Made by a program: the position numbers and the translations under genes. This document shows positions 46,742-56,507 of a DNA stretch of 64,000 nucleotides, one piece after another. The stretch covers positions 124,001 to 188,000 of the forward strand of contig NZ_FZNO01000002.1 of the NCBI RefSeq assembly GCF_900188025.1, in the 5' to 3' direction. Source of the stretch: Blastococcus mobilis. Lineage in GTDB: Bacteria > Actinomycetota > Actinomycetes > Mycobacteriales > Geodermatophilaceae. A model generated the notes under the pieces. The model made no database searches. It was given only the letters and a program-made list of their open reading frames with translations, and was not told the DNA's origin. How positions within the stretch are numbered: position 1 is the first letter of the stretch; every line of letters begins with the position of its first letter.

Positions 46742-47572
46742 CTAGGCGGCGTGCAGCTCCTCCAGCAGCTCCAGGAACGGTCCGGCGATCGACGGCGCGG
46801 CGGCGACGGCCATCGGCTCGGCGAAGGGCCGGCCGGCCAGCCCGGTGACGACCAGCCCTGCCTCGGCCGCGACCAGCGCGCCGGCCGCGTGGTCCCAGGG
46901 CTTGAGATCCAGTTCGTAGTACGCGTCGATGCGACCGGCGGCCACGGAGCACAGGTCGAGGGCCGAGCTGCCGTGCCGGCGGATGTCGCGCACCCGCGGC
47001 AGGAGCTCGGCGACCACCGCCCCCTGCGCCCGCCGCTGTTCGACCCGGTAGCCGAAACCCGTGCCCACGAGCGTCTGCTCCAGGGAGACCGGGCGGCTGC
47101 CGGTGAGCCGCACCGGCTCCGGCCGGCCCGGGGAGGCGAGGTACGCGCCACCCCCGGCCGTCGCCGTGAACAACTCGCCGGTCGCCACGTTGAGGACCAC
47201 CCCGGCGTGGACCTCGCCGTCGATCTCCACGGCGATGGACACCGCGTAGGCCGGCAGGTCGTAGAGGAAGTTGACCGTGCCGTCGATGGGGTCCACCACC
47301 CAGCGGACCCCGCTGGTGCCCCGGCGGTCGGCCCCCTCCTCGCCCAGCAGGCCGTCGTCGGGCCGGGCATCGAGCAGACGGGCGACGACGAGCTCCTCAC
47401 TGGCGCGGTCGACGGCGGTCACCACGTCCACGGGGCTGGACTTCACGTCGACGTGCTCGGCCGCCGTCGACCGGCCGCGGGCGACGACGCCGGCGGCCTC
47501 GCGGGCGACGTCGACGGCGAGGGCCAGCAGCGCGTGCGGATCGGGGGGGACGGCTCCGGCGGACGAGGGCAC
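46742..47572 (-). CDS. suhB: Inositol monophosphatase family protein SuhB
   Basis: Mg2+-dependent phosphatase that releases inositol from inositol-1-phosphate, feeding phosphatidylinositol and mycothiol-type metabolism. The metal site EE is in LLGEEGADR and the signature is WVVDPIDGTVNFLY; the second metal motif is LKPWDHAAGALVA. The chosen GTG at 47572 follows CAGGAT by six bases (leaderless) and gives 276 residues. An ATG at 47599 is the upstream alternative but leaves only 28 bases to the ppgK start and has no ribosome binding site. Confidence 0.92.
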   Translation of the reverse strand: MPSSAGAVPPDPHALLALAVDVAREAAGVVARGRSTAAEHVDVKSSPVDVVTAVDRASEELVVARLLDARPDDGLLGEEGADRRGTSGVRWVVDPIDGTVNFLYDLPAYAVSIAVEIDGEVHAGVVLNVATGELFTATAGGGAYLASPGRPEPVRLTGSRPVSLEQTLVGTGFGYRVEQRRAQGAVVAELLPRVRDIRRHGSSALDLCSVAAGRIDAYYELDLKPWDHAAGALVAAEAGLVVTGLAGRPFAEPMAVAAAPSIAGPFLELLEELHAA

Positions 47573-47615
47573 GGGCTGATCCTGCCGCAGCAGGGACATC
47601 CCGGCCGAGGCTCAC

Positions 47616-47621
47616 TAGCCT
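47616..47621 (+). promoter_or_regulatory. -10 box TAGCCT for leaderless ppgK mRNA
   Basis: TAGCCT, six bases (GTCGAC), then the GTG start at 47628. Confidence 0.5.
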
Positions 47622-47627
47622 GTCGAC

Positions 47628-48371
47628 GTGCAGGGCTTCGGAGTGGACATCGGCGGCAGCGGCATCAAGGGATGCCCGGTCGACCTGGAGAAGGGCCAGC
47701 TGATCGGTGAGCGGCTGCGCATCGAGACGCCACAGCCCTCCCTTCCCGACCCCGTCTACGACGTGGTGGGCCGGATCGTCGACCACTTCGGCTGGACGGG
47801 ACGGGTCGGCGTCACCTTCCCGGGTGTCATGAAGCACGGGGTCGCCCACACCGCCGCCAACGTCGAGAAGAGCTGGATCGGCACCGACGTCGACGCCGGC
47901 CTCGACCGGTTGATCCCCGGCACGGTGGAGACGCTCAACGACGCCGACGCCGCGGGCATCGCCGAGATGCGCTATGGCGCAGGCCGGGACCGCGCCGGCG
48001 TCGTCCTCATGCTGACGTTCGGCACCGGCATCGGGAGCGCGCTGTTCGTCGACGGCAACCTGGTGCCCAACACCGAGTTCGGCCACATCCAGGTCGACGG
48101 CGAGGACGGCGAGCGCCGCGCCTCGGCCGCCGCGAGGGAACGCGAGGAGCTGAGCTACCCGGACTGGGCGCGGCGGGTCGACCGCTACCTCGACGTGCTG
48201 GAGGCGGGCCTCTGGCCGGATCTGATCATCGTCGGCGGAGGGGTGAGCAAGAAGGCACACAAGTGGGTGCCGCTGCTCTCCACCCGCACGCCTGTCGTCC
48301 CGGCCCAGCTGCAGAACGACGCCGGGATCGTCGGGGCCGCCTTGGCCGCTCACGAGCGCGGCGACCACTGA
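47628..48371 (+). CDS. ppgK: Polyphosphate/ATP glucokinase
   Basis: ROK-family kinase of 247 residues that phosphorylates glucose with polyphosphate or ATP. It opens with GFGVDIGGSGIKGCPVDLEKG, the phosphate motif; VGVTFPGV and 'NDADAAGIAEMRYGAG' supply the glucose-binding and catalytic aspartate, and LTFGTGIGSALF is the second phosphate loop. GTG at 47628 follows TAGCCT by six bases, so the mRNA is likely leaderless. It precedes sigA, as in other actinobacteria. Confidence 0.95.
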   Translation: MQGFGVDIGGSGIKGCPVDLEKGQLIGERLRIETPQPSLPDPVYDVVGRIVDHFGWTGRVGVTFPGVMKHGVAHTAANVEKSWIGTDVDAGLDRLIPGTVETLNDADAAGIAEMRYGAGRDRAGVVLMLTFGTGIGSALFVDGNLVPNTEFGHIQVDGEDGERRASAAAREREELSYPDWARRVDRYLDVLEAGLWPDLIIVGGGVSKKAHKWVPLLSTRTPVVPAQLQNDAGIVGAALAAHERGDH

Positions 48372-48728
48372 GCCGTGGACGCCCCCGGAGGGGCGAGGCT
48401 GGAGGGGCCGGCGAGGCACCGGGCTTCAGTCACCCACCCGTCCGGCCGATGGAGCACGAGGAGTGAGCACCGCCTCGAACACCCGGAACGCCACGTCGCA
48501 GCCACGATCCCGGGATGCGAGACGGTGGAGATCATCGAACACGTCGTTACAATGAGAGCGCCCCACCCCGTCGCCCTCCAGCCCGGGAGGGATCCCCAGC
48601 CCGCCCGGCGGTCAAACGCCGCACCGGCCTGTGGGGACCCTTCCCACCGGACCGGTGCGAGGTCCGGAGCCGCTGCCCGGGACCAGAAGGCCCCCGGGGA
48701 ACGAACCCAGCACGGGAAGGAACCCTGA
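48372..48728 (+). promoter_or_regulatory. sigA leader region with -10 box TACAAT at 48548-48553
   Basis: 357 bases between ppgK and sigA. GTTACAATG is the best -10 in the window and points to a start near 48560, giving a leader of about 170 bases that is GC-rich and contains short inverted repeats (CCTCC/GGAGG near 48577). The first 170 bases hold no clear gene. AAGGAA at 48718-48723 may be the sigA ribosome binding site. Confidence 0.55.
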
Positions 48729-50093
<1,365 letters not shown>

Positions 50094-50102
50094 GACTCAC
50101 GC

Positions 50103-50139
50103 ACGAGGACTCGGCACGCATCGCGTGCCGGGTCCTCGT
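50103..50139 (+). terminator. Terminator after sigA
   Basis: A 17-bp stem (ACGAGGACTCGGCACGC with its complement, one G-U) around ATC begins nine bases after the stop. GTCTCC follows, with no U tract. Confidence 0.85.
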
Positions 50140-50167
50140 CGTCTCCTGAGCCAGGCCGACAGGTCTG

Positions 50168-50268
50168 GTCGTTCCGAGTGGGCCCCGGAGGGGTCCGCGC
50201 AGGAACGACGCAACGGCTCCCCGCGGCAGGGGGACGGCACGTGGCCGCGGTGCGGTCCGGAGGAGCGC
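50168..50268 (+). repeat. R2 two-hairpin element, copy 2
   Basis: Hairpin 1 arms GTCGTTCC (50168-50175) and GGAACGAC (50202-50209) enclose a GGCCCC/GGGGTC inner stem. Hairpin 2 is GCGGTCC-GGA-GGAGCGC with one mismatch. It follows the sigA terminator by 28 bases. Confidence 0.65.
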
Positions 50269-50604
50269 GGTGTCATCGCCCGGAAGGGTCACGGTGTGGT
50301 CGCGAACGGTGTACGCCGACACGTGTCGGGTAGACGGCGTAGCGTGGGGGACGTCAGAACAGCAGCGGACCCACGGTCGGCCCGGTCATCCACCGGTCCG
50401 GCAGACGACAACCAGCACGTGCACCACCGGTTCCACCCCAGTGACGTCCCCTGCTGAACCCGCTCCATCCATGCTCGGCGTGTTACGGACTCATCTCTTT
50501 CGGCGAGTCCGCGATGATCCGGGTGGGAACGGGAATCCGAGGGGCCATCCTGGCGCTGTGCAGGAGGCCGATCCGCAGCCGCGGGTCCGTGCGGTAGAGA
50601 GCGA
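50269..50604 (+). promoter_or_regulatory. Intergenic region with palindrome 50316-50329 before the DUF7455 gene
   Basis: Holds the perfect 14-bp palindrome CCGACACGTGTCGG (50316-50329) and, 10 bases after it, TAGCGT (50340-50345), a possible -10 box. If that promoter is used the DUF7455 mRNA would have a leader of about 255 bases. No further gene is visible in the remaining sequence. Confidence 0.4.
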
Positions 50605-50607
50605 GTG

Positions 50608-50832
50608 ATGAGCCAGATGACCCAGACGCTGACGTCGACCCCGCCCACCGATGACCTCGTCGTTCCGTTCCACTGCGACCGCTGTGGAGCCCTGGCCAAG
50701 GTGCGCGTCGTGCTCGCGAGCGGCAGCGATCTCGTCTTCTGCGGGCACCACGCTCGCGAGTACGAGAGCAAGCTTCGCGACATCGCCGTCGACATCATCG
50801 ACACAGAGGGCGACCAGCGCGTAACTGCTTGA
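50608..50832 (+). CDS. DUF7455 family small zinc-ribbon-like protein
   Basis: Protein of 74 residues from the ATG at 50608 (a GTG one codon earlier is also open). 'FHCDRCGALAKVRVVLASGSDLVFCGHHAREYE' has CxxC and CxHH, a likely zinc site; the family is common just downstream of sigA in actinobacteria. The C-terminal helix 'SKLRDIAVDIIDTEG' is conserved. Function is unknown. The ribosome binding site is weak (GAGAGCGAG). Confidence 0.85.
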   Translation: MSQMTQTLTSTPPTDDLVVPFHCDRCGALAKVRVVLASGSDLVFCGHHAREYESKLRDIAVDIIDTEGDQRVTA

Positions 50833-50857
50833 GGGAGGCGATATCGTCGCGCCCGCG

Positions 50858-53020
50858 ATGACCGCCTCACACGACGACGACGCCGCCGCGTCCTCGACGC
50901 CGCCTCGCGCGGACAGAGGGCCGGCGGCTTCGTCGTTCCCGGGGACTCCCGGTCGACGGACACCGGAGGACTCCCCCATGCCCCAGCATCCCGCCGTGCC
51001 TGACGACACGGTGCACGACGACACCGTGCGGATGCCTGCCGACGGCTCGGACGGCCGTCCCTCCCCGGCCGGACCGGCGGACCGCCCTTCGTCGGTCGAG
51101 GATCTCGACGCCACCCGCCCGGTGACCCGGGACTGGCTGCTCGGCGCGCCGGACGACCCGGCCGCCGCGCCGGAGGACGGCGCCGCGACCGAGCCGGTCC
51201 ACCTGCGGGACGACCCGTCCGGGACGGCCACCCCGCCCCCGCCCGGCGAGGAACCGCAGGGCGACGGCTCCCGTGGTCCGTGGTGGCGTCGCCCTGCGGT
51301 GCTCGCGCCGGTCGGCGCCGTCGCCGTGCTCGCCGTGCTCGCCGTCGCCTACGGTGCGGACCTGCTGGTCTCCTCGGGCGACATCCCCCGCTCCACGGTC
51401 GTGGCGGGCGTCGACATCGGCGGCCTGTCCCCCACGGCCGCGGCCGAGCTCCTCGACGAGGAGCTGGCGCCGCGGGTCGACGCCGAGCACCAGGTACGCG
51501 CCGACGACGTGATCGCGCCCTTCTCACCGCTCACCGCGGGCATCAGCCTGGACGTCGAGGCCACCATCGACTCGGCCGACGACCAGCCGCTCAACCCCTG
51601 GACGCGGCTGGTGAGCCTCTTCAGCGACCGGGAGGTCGAGCCCACCTTCACCGGCGAGGAGACCGCCCTCGCCGCCCAGATCGACGCCGTGGCCGAGCAG
51701 GTGGACCGCGCGCCGGTCGACGCCTCGATCGTCATCGAGGGCACCACGCCCTCGGTGACCGAGCCGGCCGACGGACGTGCCCTCGATCGCGAGGGCGCCG
51801 CCGATGCCGTCCTGGAAGCGCTGCAGTCCGGCGCCGACCCGAGCACGCCGATCGACCTGCCGGTCGAGGTGACCCCGGTCGACGTCGACGAGGCCGAGGC
51901 CCAGCGGGTGCTCGAGGAGACGGTCAGGCCCGCCTTGTCGGCGCCGGTGTCGGTCGTCGTCCAGGGCAGCGAGGACACGGCCGAGGTGTCGGTGGAGGCC
52001 ATCGCGGCCTCGCTCACCTTCACGCCCCAGGAGGACGGCGTCCTCGCGGTCGACATCGACCCGGCCGCCCTGCAGACGGCCCTCGGCGATGAGCTGGCCG
52101 TCTTCGGCAGCGGTGCGAAGGACGCCCGCTTCGAGGTCTCCGGCGGATCGGTCACCGTGGTGCCCTCCGTCGACGGGACCGGCGTCGCCCCGGCGACCCT
52201 GGCCGAACAGTTGCTCCCCGTGCTCACCGCGCCGGAGCCGCGCACGCTCACCGCGCAGCTGGGGCCGGTGCCCGCCGACTTCACCACGGAGGAGGCCCAG
52301 GCGCTGGGCATCCGCGAGGAGATCGGCAGCTTCACGACCAACATCGGGAACCCCGCGAGTGGGACCAACATCCGGGTGGTCGCGCAGGAGGTCGACGGCG
52401 CCGTCGTCATGCCGGGAGAGACGTTCAGCCTCAACGACTTCACGGGCCCGCGGGGGCTGGCACAGGGGTACGTCGAGGCCGGCGTCATCAACAACGGCAC
52501 GTTCACCACGGCCGTGGGCGGCGGGATCAGCCAGTTCGCCACCACGATGTTCAACGCGGTGTTCTTCTCCGGGCTGGAGGACGTCTTCCACAAGCCGCAC
52601 AGCTACTACATCAGCCGCTACCCGGCCGGGCGGGAGGCGACGGTCTACTACGACTCGATCGACCTCGAGTGGCGCAACGACAGCGACACCGGCGTCTACA
52701 TCGACACCACCTGGACGCCGAGCACGATCACGGTGACCTTCTACGGGACGAAGCGGTACGAGATCCAGTCGATCAGCAGCGACCGTTTCAACCAGCGCAG
52801 CCCCGTGGTCCAGGAGAAGCCGGACGACGGCACCTGCAAGCCGCAGAGCGGTTCGACCGGTTTCGACATCACCGTCACCCGCGTCTTCCGCGACCTCACC
52901 ACGGGGGCGGAACTGAAGCGGGAGAACTTCCGCACCCGCTACGCCGCCGAGCCGGTGATCCGCTGCATCCCGCCGGCCGCGCCGCCGGCGGCACCCGAGG
53001 AGACGCCCTCGGGCGGCTGA
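50858..53020 (+). CDS. VanW family protein with peptidoglycan-binding-like domains
   Basis: Single-pass membrane protein of 720 residues facing the cell wall. About 140 cytoplasmic, disordered, acidic residues precede the helix 'VLAPVGAVAVLAVLAVAYGADLL'. Outside are two PG_binding_4-type domains ('VEATIDSADDQPLNPW' in the first) and a VanW domain near the C-terminus: 'EIGSFTTNIGNPASGTNIR', 'VVMPGETFSLNDFTGPR' and 'AVGGGISQFATTMFNAVFFSG'. VanW proteins are found in vancomycin-resistance clusters but are general wall proteins elsewhere; no resistance genes are nearby. GGGAGGCG lies before the ATG. Confidence 0.9.
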   Translation: MTASHDDDAAASSTPPRADRGPAASSFPGTPGRRTPEDSPMPQHPAVPDDTVHDDTVRMPADGSDGRPSPAGPADRPSSVEDLDATRPVTRDWLLGAPDDPAAAPEDGAATEPVHLRDDPSGTATPPPPGEEPQGDGSRGPWWRRPAVLAPVGAVAVLAVLAVAYGADLLVSSGDIPRSTVVAGVDIGGLSPTAAAELLDEELAPRVDAEHQVRADDVIAPFSPLTAGISLDVEATIDSADDQPLNPWTRLVSLFSDREVEPTFTGEETALAAQIDAVAEQVDRAPVDASIVIEGTTPSVTEPADGRALDREGAADAVLEALQSGADPSTPIDLPVEVTPVDVDEAEAQRVLEETVRPALSAPVSVVVQGSEDTAEVSVEAIAASLTFTPQEDGVLAVDIDPAALQTALGDELAVFGSGAKDARFEVSGGSVTVVPSVDGTGVAPATLAEQLLPVLTAPEPRTLTAQLGPVPADFTTEEAQALGIREEIGSFTTNIGNPASGTNIRVVAQEVDGAVVMPGETFSLNDFTGPRGLAQGYVEAGVINNGTFTTAVGGGISQFATTMFNAVFFSGLEDVFHKPHSYYISRYPAGREATVYYDSIDLEWRNDSDTGVYIDTTWTPSTITVTFYGTKRYEIQSISSDRFNQRSPVVQEKPDDGTCKPQSGSTGFDITVTRVFRDLTTGAELKRENFRTRYAAEPVIRCIPPAAPPAAPEETPSGG

Positions 53021-53102
53021 GCCGGTCCCCCGCCCAGCTCAGCGCCCCGCTCTCCCGGCCAGGGCCACGGCCGAGGCAGGACCGGACGTGCACACTGGAC
53101 GG

Positions 53103-54218
53103 GTGAGTGCCGTCCTGCCCGGAGGTTCCCCGGCCGACGCCGGGGTGCCCGGGAGGGTCGGTGACGCCGCTGTCGACGCCGGCCCAGCCCCGGCCGGTGG
53201 CACGCATCCCTCACCCGCTGGTGCCACCCGGCTGGACACACCGGCGGACGGCGAGACGCGGCCCGGGCGGATGGACGGCTGGCTGGCGCCGGTGCGGGTG
53301 CCGCTCCAGGTACTCGGCCACACGGTGGCGAAGGCCTGGCACGACCGCATCCTGGGGCTCTCCGCCGAGGCCGCCTTCTGGCAGATCCTGTCCGTGCCCC
53401 CGCTGTTGATCGGGCTGCTGGGCTCGCTGGGTTACCTGGGCGCGGTGATCGGCGACGACGGGGTCCGGCAGATCGAGGACGAGCTGGTCACCGCCGCGGC
53501 CCAGGTGCTCACCTCCGACGTGGTCGACGATCTCGTGGCACCGACGCTCTCGGACATCCTGGGTTCCGGCCGTCTCGAGGTCGTCAGCCTGGGTTTCCTG
53601 CTCTCGCTCTGGGCGGGCTCCTCGGCGACGGCGACGTTCATGAACACCATCGTCATCGCCTACGACCAGCGGGACGTGCGGGGCCCGATCCGGACCCGGC
53701 TCAAGGCGTTGTGGCTGTTCGTCGTCGGCATGCTGATGGCCGTAGTGACCCTGCCGCTGCTCGTGCTCGGTCGCGGGGTCCTCGTCGCTCTCCTGCCGGC
53801 CGACTGGCAGTCGACCGCCACGGTGCTGGTGAACGCCGTCTACTGGCCCGCGGTGCTCGTCGGCCTCCTCCTGGCGCTGACCAGCTTCTACCACGTGGTG
53901 CTGCCGAACCGGCTGCCGTGGCGCCGGCATCTGCCGGGCACGGTGCTCGCCGTCGCGTTCTTCCTCGTCGCCGCCCTGCTCCTACGGGCCTACATCGCGG
54001 ACATCCTGATCACGGCGCTGCCCTACGGCGCACTCGCGGCGCCGATCGGCGCCCTGCTCTTCTGCTTCTTCTTCGGGATGGCCGTGCTGCTGGGCGCCGA
54101 GCTCAACGCCACCATCCAGGCCCGATGGCCGGCCCCGCTCCGCCGCCACGACCGGCGGCGCCGCGAGCGACGGGCCGCAAAGCTCCAGGAGGAGGCCCGC
54201 CGCCTCGGCCTGCTGTGA
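53103..54218 (+). CDS. YhjD/YihY/BrkB family membrane protein
   Basis: Polytopic membrane protein of 371 residues. After ~55 disordered residues, the YihY core has 'KAWHDRILGLSAEAAFWQILSVPPLLIGLLGSLGYLG', five further helices and the conserved 'LPWRRHLPGTVLAVAFFLVAA'; a basic coiled tail (RRHDRRRRERRAAKLQEEARR) ends it. YhjD-type proteins have been proposed to move lipids or heme-related compounds, without firm proof. GTG at 53103 follows CACACT by six bases; a GTG at 53088 is the alternative start. Confidence 0.85.
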   Translation: MSAVLPGGSPADAGVPGRVGDAAVDAGPAPAGGTHPSPAGATRLDTPADGETRPGRMDGWLAPVRVPLQVLGHTVAKAWHDRILGLSAEAAFWQILSVPPLLIGLLGSLGYLGAVIGDDGVRQIEDELVTAAAQVLTSDVVDDLVAPTLSDILGSGRLEVVSLGFLLSLWAGSSATATFMNTIVIAYDQRDVRGPIRTRLKALWLFVVGMLMAVVTLPLLVLGRGVLVALLPADWQSTATVLVNAVYWPAVLVGLLLALTSFYHVVLPNRLPWRRHLPGTVLAVAFFLVAALLLRAYIADILITALPYGALAAPIGALLFCFFFGMAVLLGAELNATIQARWPAPLRRHDRRRRERRAAKLQEEARRLGLL

Positions 54219-54239
54219 CATCGCGGACCTGCTGTGACA
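54209..54239 (+). repeat. Direct repeat of 12 bases over the yhjD stop codon
   Basis: CCTGCTGTGACA occurs at 54209-54220, where it contains the last codons and stop of the yhjD gene, and again at 54228-54239, just before the R2 copy at 54242. The imperfect repeat continues for about 19 bases. Confidence 0.6.
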
Positions 54240-54241
54240 CT

Positions 54242-54342
54242 GCGGTCCTCCGGACCGCACGGCGGCCACGTGCCGTCCCCCGCTTGCTCGGAGCCGTCGA
54301 GTCGTCCCTGCGCGGACCCCTTCGGGGCCCACTCGGGACGAC
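54242..54342 (-). repeat. R2 two-hairpin element, copy 3 (reverse orientation)
   Basis: Hairpin 2 is the perfect GCGGTCC-(TCC)-GGACCGC (54242-54258). Hairpin 1 arms are GTCGTCCC (54301-54308) and GGGACGAC (54335-54342). It fills the space between convergent yhjD and the DUF3039 gene, so it may terminate both. Confidence 0.7.
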
Positions 54343-54360
54343 GGCGCTGCGCGCCTCTGC

Positions 54361-54591
54361 TCACTCCTTCTTGAGCTGCTCGTAGATCTCCTTGCAGGCC
54401 GGGCACACCGGGCTGCCGGGCTTCGGGCTCTTGGTCACCGGGAAGACCTCGCCGCACAGGGCCTCGACCAGGGTCCCCATGACCGCGCTCTCGGCGATCT
54501 TGTTCTTCCGCACGTAGTGGAAGACCTCGTTGGCGTTGCCGGTGTCGGAGTCGCGGACGTCCGGCCGTTCGAGGATGTCGCTGCTGCTCAT
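54361..54591 (-). CDS. DUF3039 family protein
   Basis: Actinobacterial protein of 76 residues from the ATG at 54591, which has GGGAG upstream. It is 'NANEVFHYVRKNKIAESAVMGTLVEALCGEVFPVTKSPKPGSPVCPACKEIYEQL', with LCGEVF and VCPACK giving C...CxxC, a likely zinc site. Function unknown. It is divergent from psuG, with 84 bases between starts. Confidence 0.9.
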   Translation of the reverse strand: MSSSDILERPDVRDSDTGNANEVFHYVRKNKIAESAVMGTLVEALCGEVFPVTKSPKPGSPVCPACKEIYEQLKKE

Positions 54592-54675
54592 GGGAACTCC
54601 CTGCTGGTGGCGGGTCGGGGGGACGGCCACGGAGGGGTGACTGGGGCGGCCGCACCGGCCATCCATGATGACAGG

Positions 54676-55611
54676 GTGCATCCCTCAGCTCCCGCTCGTC
54701 CCGCCAATACCGTCCTCTCCCCCGAAGTGTCCGAGGCCCTGAACGCCGGCCGCCCCGTCGTCGCCCTCGAGAGCACGCTGCTCGCCCACGGGCTTCCCCG
54801 CCCGGACAACCGCGCCGCGGCCGACGACGTCGAGGCCGCTGTCCGCGCCGGTGGCGCGGTGCCCGCGACGATCGCCGTCCTGGACGGGGTCCCGCACGTG
54901 GGCCTGACCGCCGACGAGGTCGACCGGGTCTGCGCCGACCCGGGTCTGGCGAAGCTCGGCGTCCGGGACCTGCCCGTCGCAGCCGCCCTGGGTCTCAGCG
55001 GAGCGACCACCGTCTCCAGCACGGCCCTGCTGGCCGCCGCCGCCGGGATCGGGGTGTTCGCCACCGGCGGCCTGGGCGGAGTGCACCGGCAGTCGGTGGA
55101 CACCTTCGACGAGTCCGCCGACCTGACCGCGCTGTCGCGCACCTCCCTGGTCGTGGTGTGCGCCGGTGTGAAGTCGATCCTCGACGTCCCCGCCACGCTG
55201 GAGCGGCTCGAGTCGCTGTCGGTCACCGTCGTCGGCTACCGGACGACGACCTTTCCCGGCTTCTACGTCGCCGACTCCGGCTCCACCGTGGACTGGTCGG
55301 TAGCCGACCCCACGGAGGCCGCCCGCGTCTTCGCCGCGCGCCGGGACCTCGCCGCCGGCGCGGTCGTGGTCGCCAACCCCCTTCCCCTGGACGAGCAGCT
55401 GGACCCGGACCTGCACGACCGGGTGATCGCCGGGGCACTCGCCGCGGCCGAGGACGCCGGCGTCCGCGGCAAGGCGGTGACGCCCTTCGTGCTCGACCAC
55501 CTGCACCGGGCCAGCGAGGGGGCCACCCTGGCGGTCAACGTCCGGTTGGTGCTGCGCAACGCCGAGCTCGCCGGCCAGATCGCGGCGGCGCTGGCGGGGG
55601 TGACCCGCTGA
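54676..55611 (+). CDS. psuG: Pseudouridine-5'-phosphate glycosidase
   Basis: Splits pseudouridine 5'-phosphate to uracil and ribose-5-phosphate in pseudouridine breakdown, 311 residues. The signature VVALESTLLAHGLPRPDN is near the N-terminus; 'GATTVSSTALLAAAAGIGVFATGGLGGVHR' carries the active-site lysine-region equivalents and 'VVANPLPLDEQLD' is conserved. GTG at 54676 follows CATGAT by six bases (leaderless). Its stop overlaps the kinase start, fitting the psuG-psuK pair. Confidence 0.94.
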   Translation: MHPSAPARPANTVLSPEVSEALNAGRPVVALESTLLAHGLPRPDNRAAADDVEAAVRAGGAVPATIAVLDGVPHVGLTADEVDRVCADPGLAKLGVRDLPVAAALGLSGATTVSSTALLAAAAGIGVFATGGLGGVHRQSVDTFDESADLTALSRTSLVVVCAGVKSILDVPATLERLESLSVTVVGYRTTTFPGFYVADSGSTVDWSVADPTEAARVFAARRDLAAGAVVVANPLPLDEQLDPDLHDRVIAGALAAAEDAGVRGKAVTPFVLDHLHRASEGATLAVNVRLVLRNAELAGQIAAALAGVTR

Positions 55612-56492
55612 CCGATCGCCCGCAGGTCGTCGTCGTCGGAGACGTCGCGACCGACGTCGTCGTCGTGCTGTCCGGGGAGCCCGCCCCGAGCTCGGACCGG
55701 CCGGCCGCCATCCGGAGCCGCGGCGGCGGTGCAGGCGCCAACGTGGCCGCGCACCTGGCCCGGCTCGGCACGCCGGTCCTCCTGGCCGGGTGCATCGGTG
55801 ACGACGCCGCGGGGGCGGGGCTGACCGCGGAGCTCGCCGCGGCCGGCGTCGCACTCCGCCTGCGCACCGTCCCGGGCTCTGCCACGGGCACGATCGTCAG
55901 CCTGGTGGAGCCCGACGGGCAGCGCAGCATGCTGGCCGACCGGGGCGCGAACCTGGAGCTGCGGCCCGACGACGTCCCCGTGCCCCCTCCCGGTGGGCAC
56001 CTGCACCTCTCGGGGTACACCCTGCTGGACCCGGGATCGCGCGGCGCCGGGCTCGGCGCTCTGGAGGCCGCGGTCGCCGCCGGATGCACCGTCTCGCTCG
56101 ATCCCGCCTCGACCGGCCCGCTGGCCCGCTACGGCGTCGACCGATGGTTGGCCGACACCGCCGCCGCCACGCTGCTGCTGCCCAACGCCGACGAGGCACG
56201 CCTGCTGACCGGCTGCACGGACGAATCCGACGCGGCGCGGGCGCTGGCCCGCCGGCACCGGATCGTGGCGGTGACCCTCGGGGCCGACGGCGCGCTGTGG
56301 GCCTCCGGTGACCTCCTGCTGCACCGGCCCGCGCACCCCACCGACGTCGTGGACACCACCGGCGCGGGCGACGCGTTCGCGGCGGGCCTCCTGGCGGCCT
56401 GGCTCGCGGCGCCCGAGGCCGACCCGGCCGTCGCGCTGGACGCGGGACTGGCCCGGGCGGCCGAGGTGGTGCGACGAGCCGGCGCCCGGTGA
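55608..56492 (+). CDS. psuK: PfkB family sugar kinase, probable pseudouridine kinase
   Basis: Ribokinase-like kinase of 294 residues. 'GGGAGANVAAHLARLG' is the substrate-site signature and DTTGAGDAFAAGLLAAW holds the catalytic aspartate and anion hole. The N-terminal strand VVVVGDVATD requires a start at or before 55608, and the only suitable codon in frame is CTG at 55608, overlapping the psuG stop (CTGA). The next GTG would remove the first strand. Coupling with psuG suggests it phosphorylates pseudouridine to make the PsuG substrate. Confidence 0.88.
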   Translation: MTDRPQVVVVGDVATDVVVVLSGEPAPSSDRPAAIRSRGGGAGANVAAHLARLGTPVLLAGCIGDDAAGAGLTAELAAAGVALRLRTVPGSATGTIVSLVEPDGQRSMLADRGANLELRPDDVPVPPPGGHLHLSGYTLLDPGSRGAGLGALEAAVAAGCTVSLDPASTGPLARYGVDRWLADTAAATLLLPNADEARLLTGCTDESDAARALARRHRIVAVTLGADGALWASGDLLLHRPAHPTDVVDTTGAGDAFAAGLLAAWLAAPEADPAVALDAGLARAAEVVRRAGAR

Positions 56493-56507
56493 GGGCTCCT
56501 GCGGCGG

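Noticed and set aside
50858-53020. VanW as evidence of vancomycin resistance
   Set aside because: VanW-domain proteins are widespread wall proteins; no vanHAX-type genes are present in the window.
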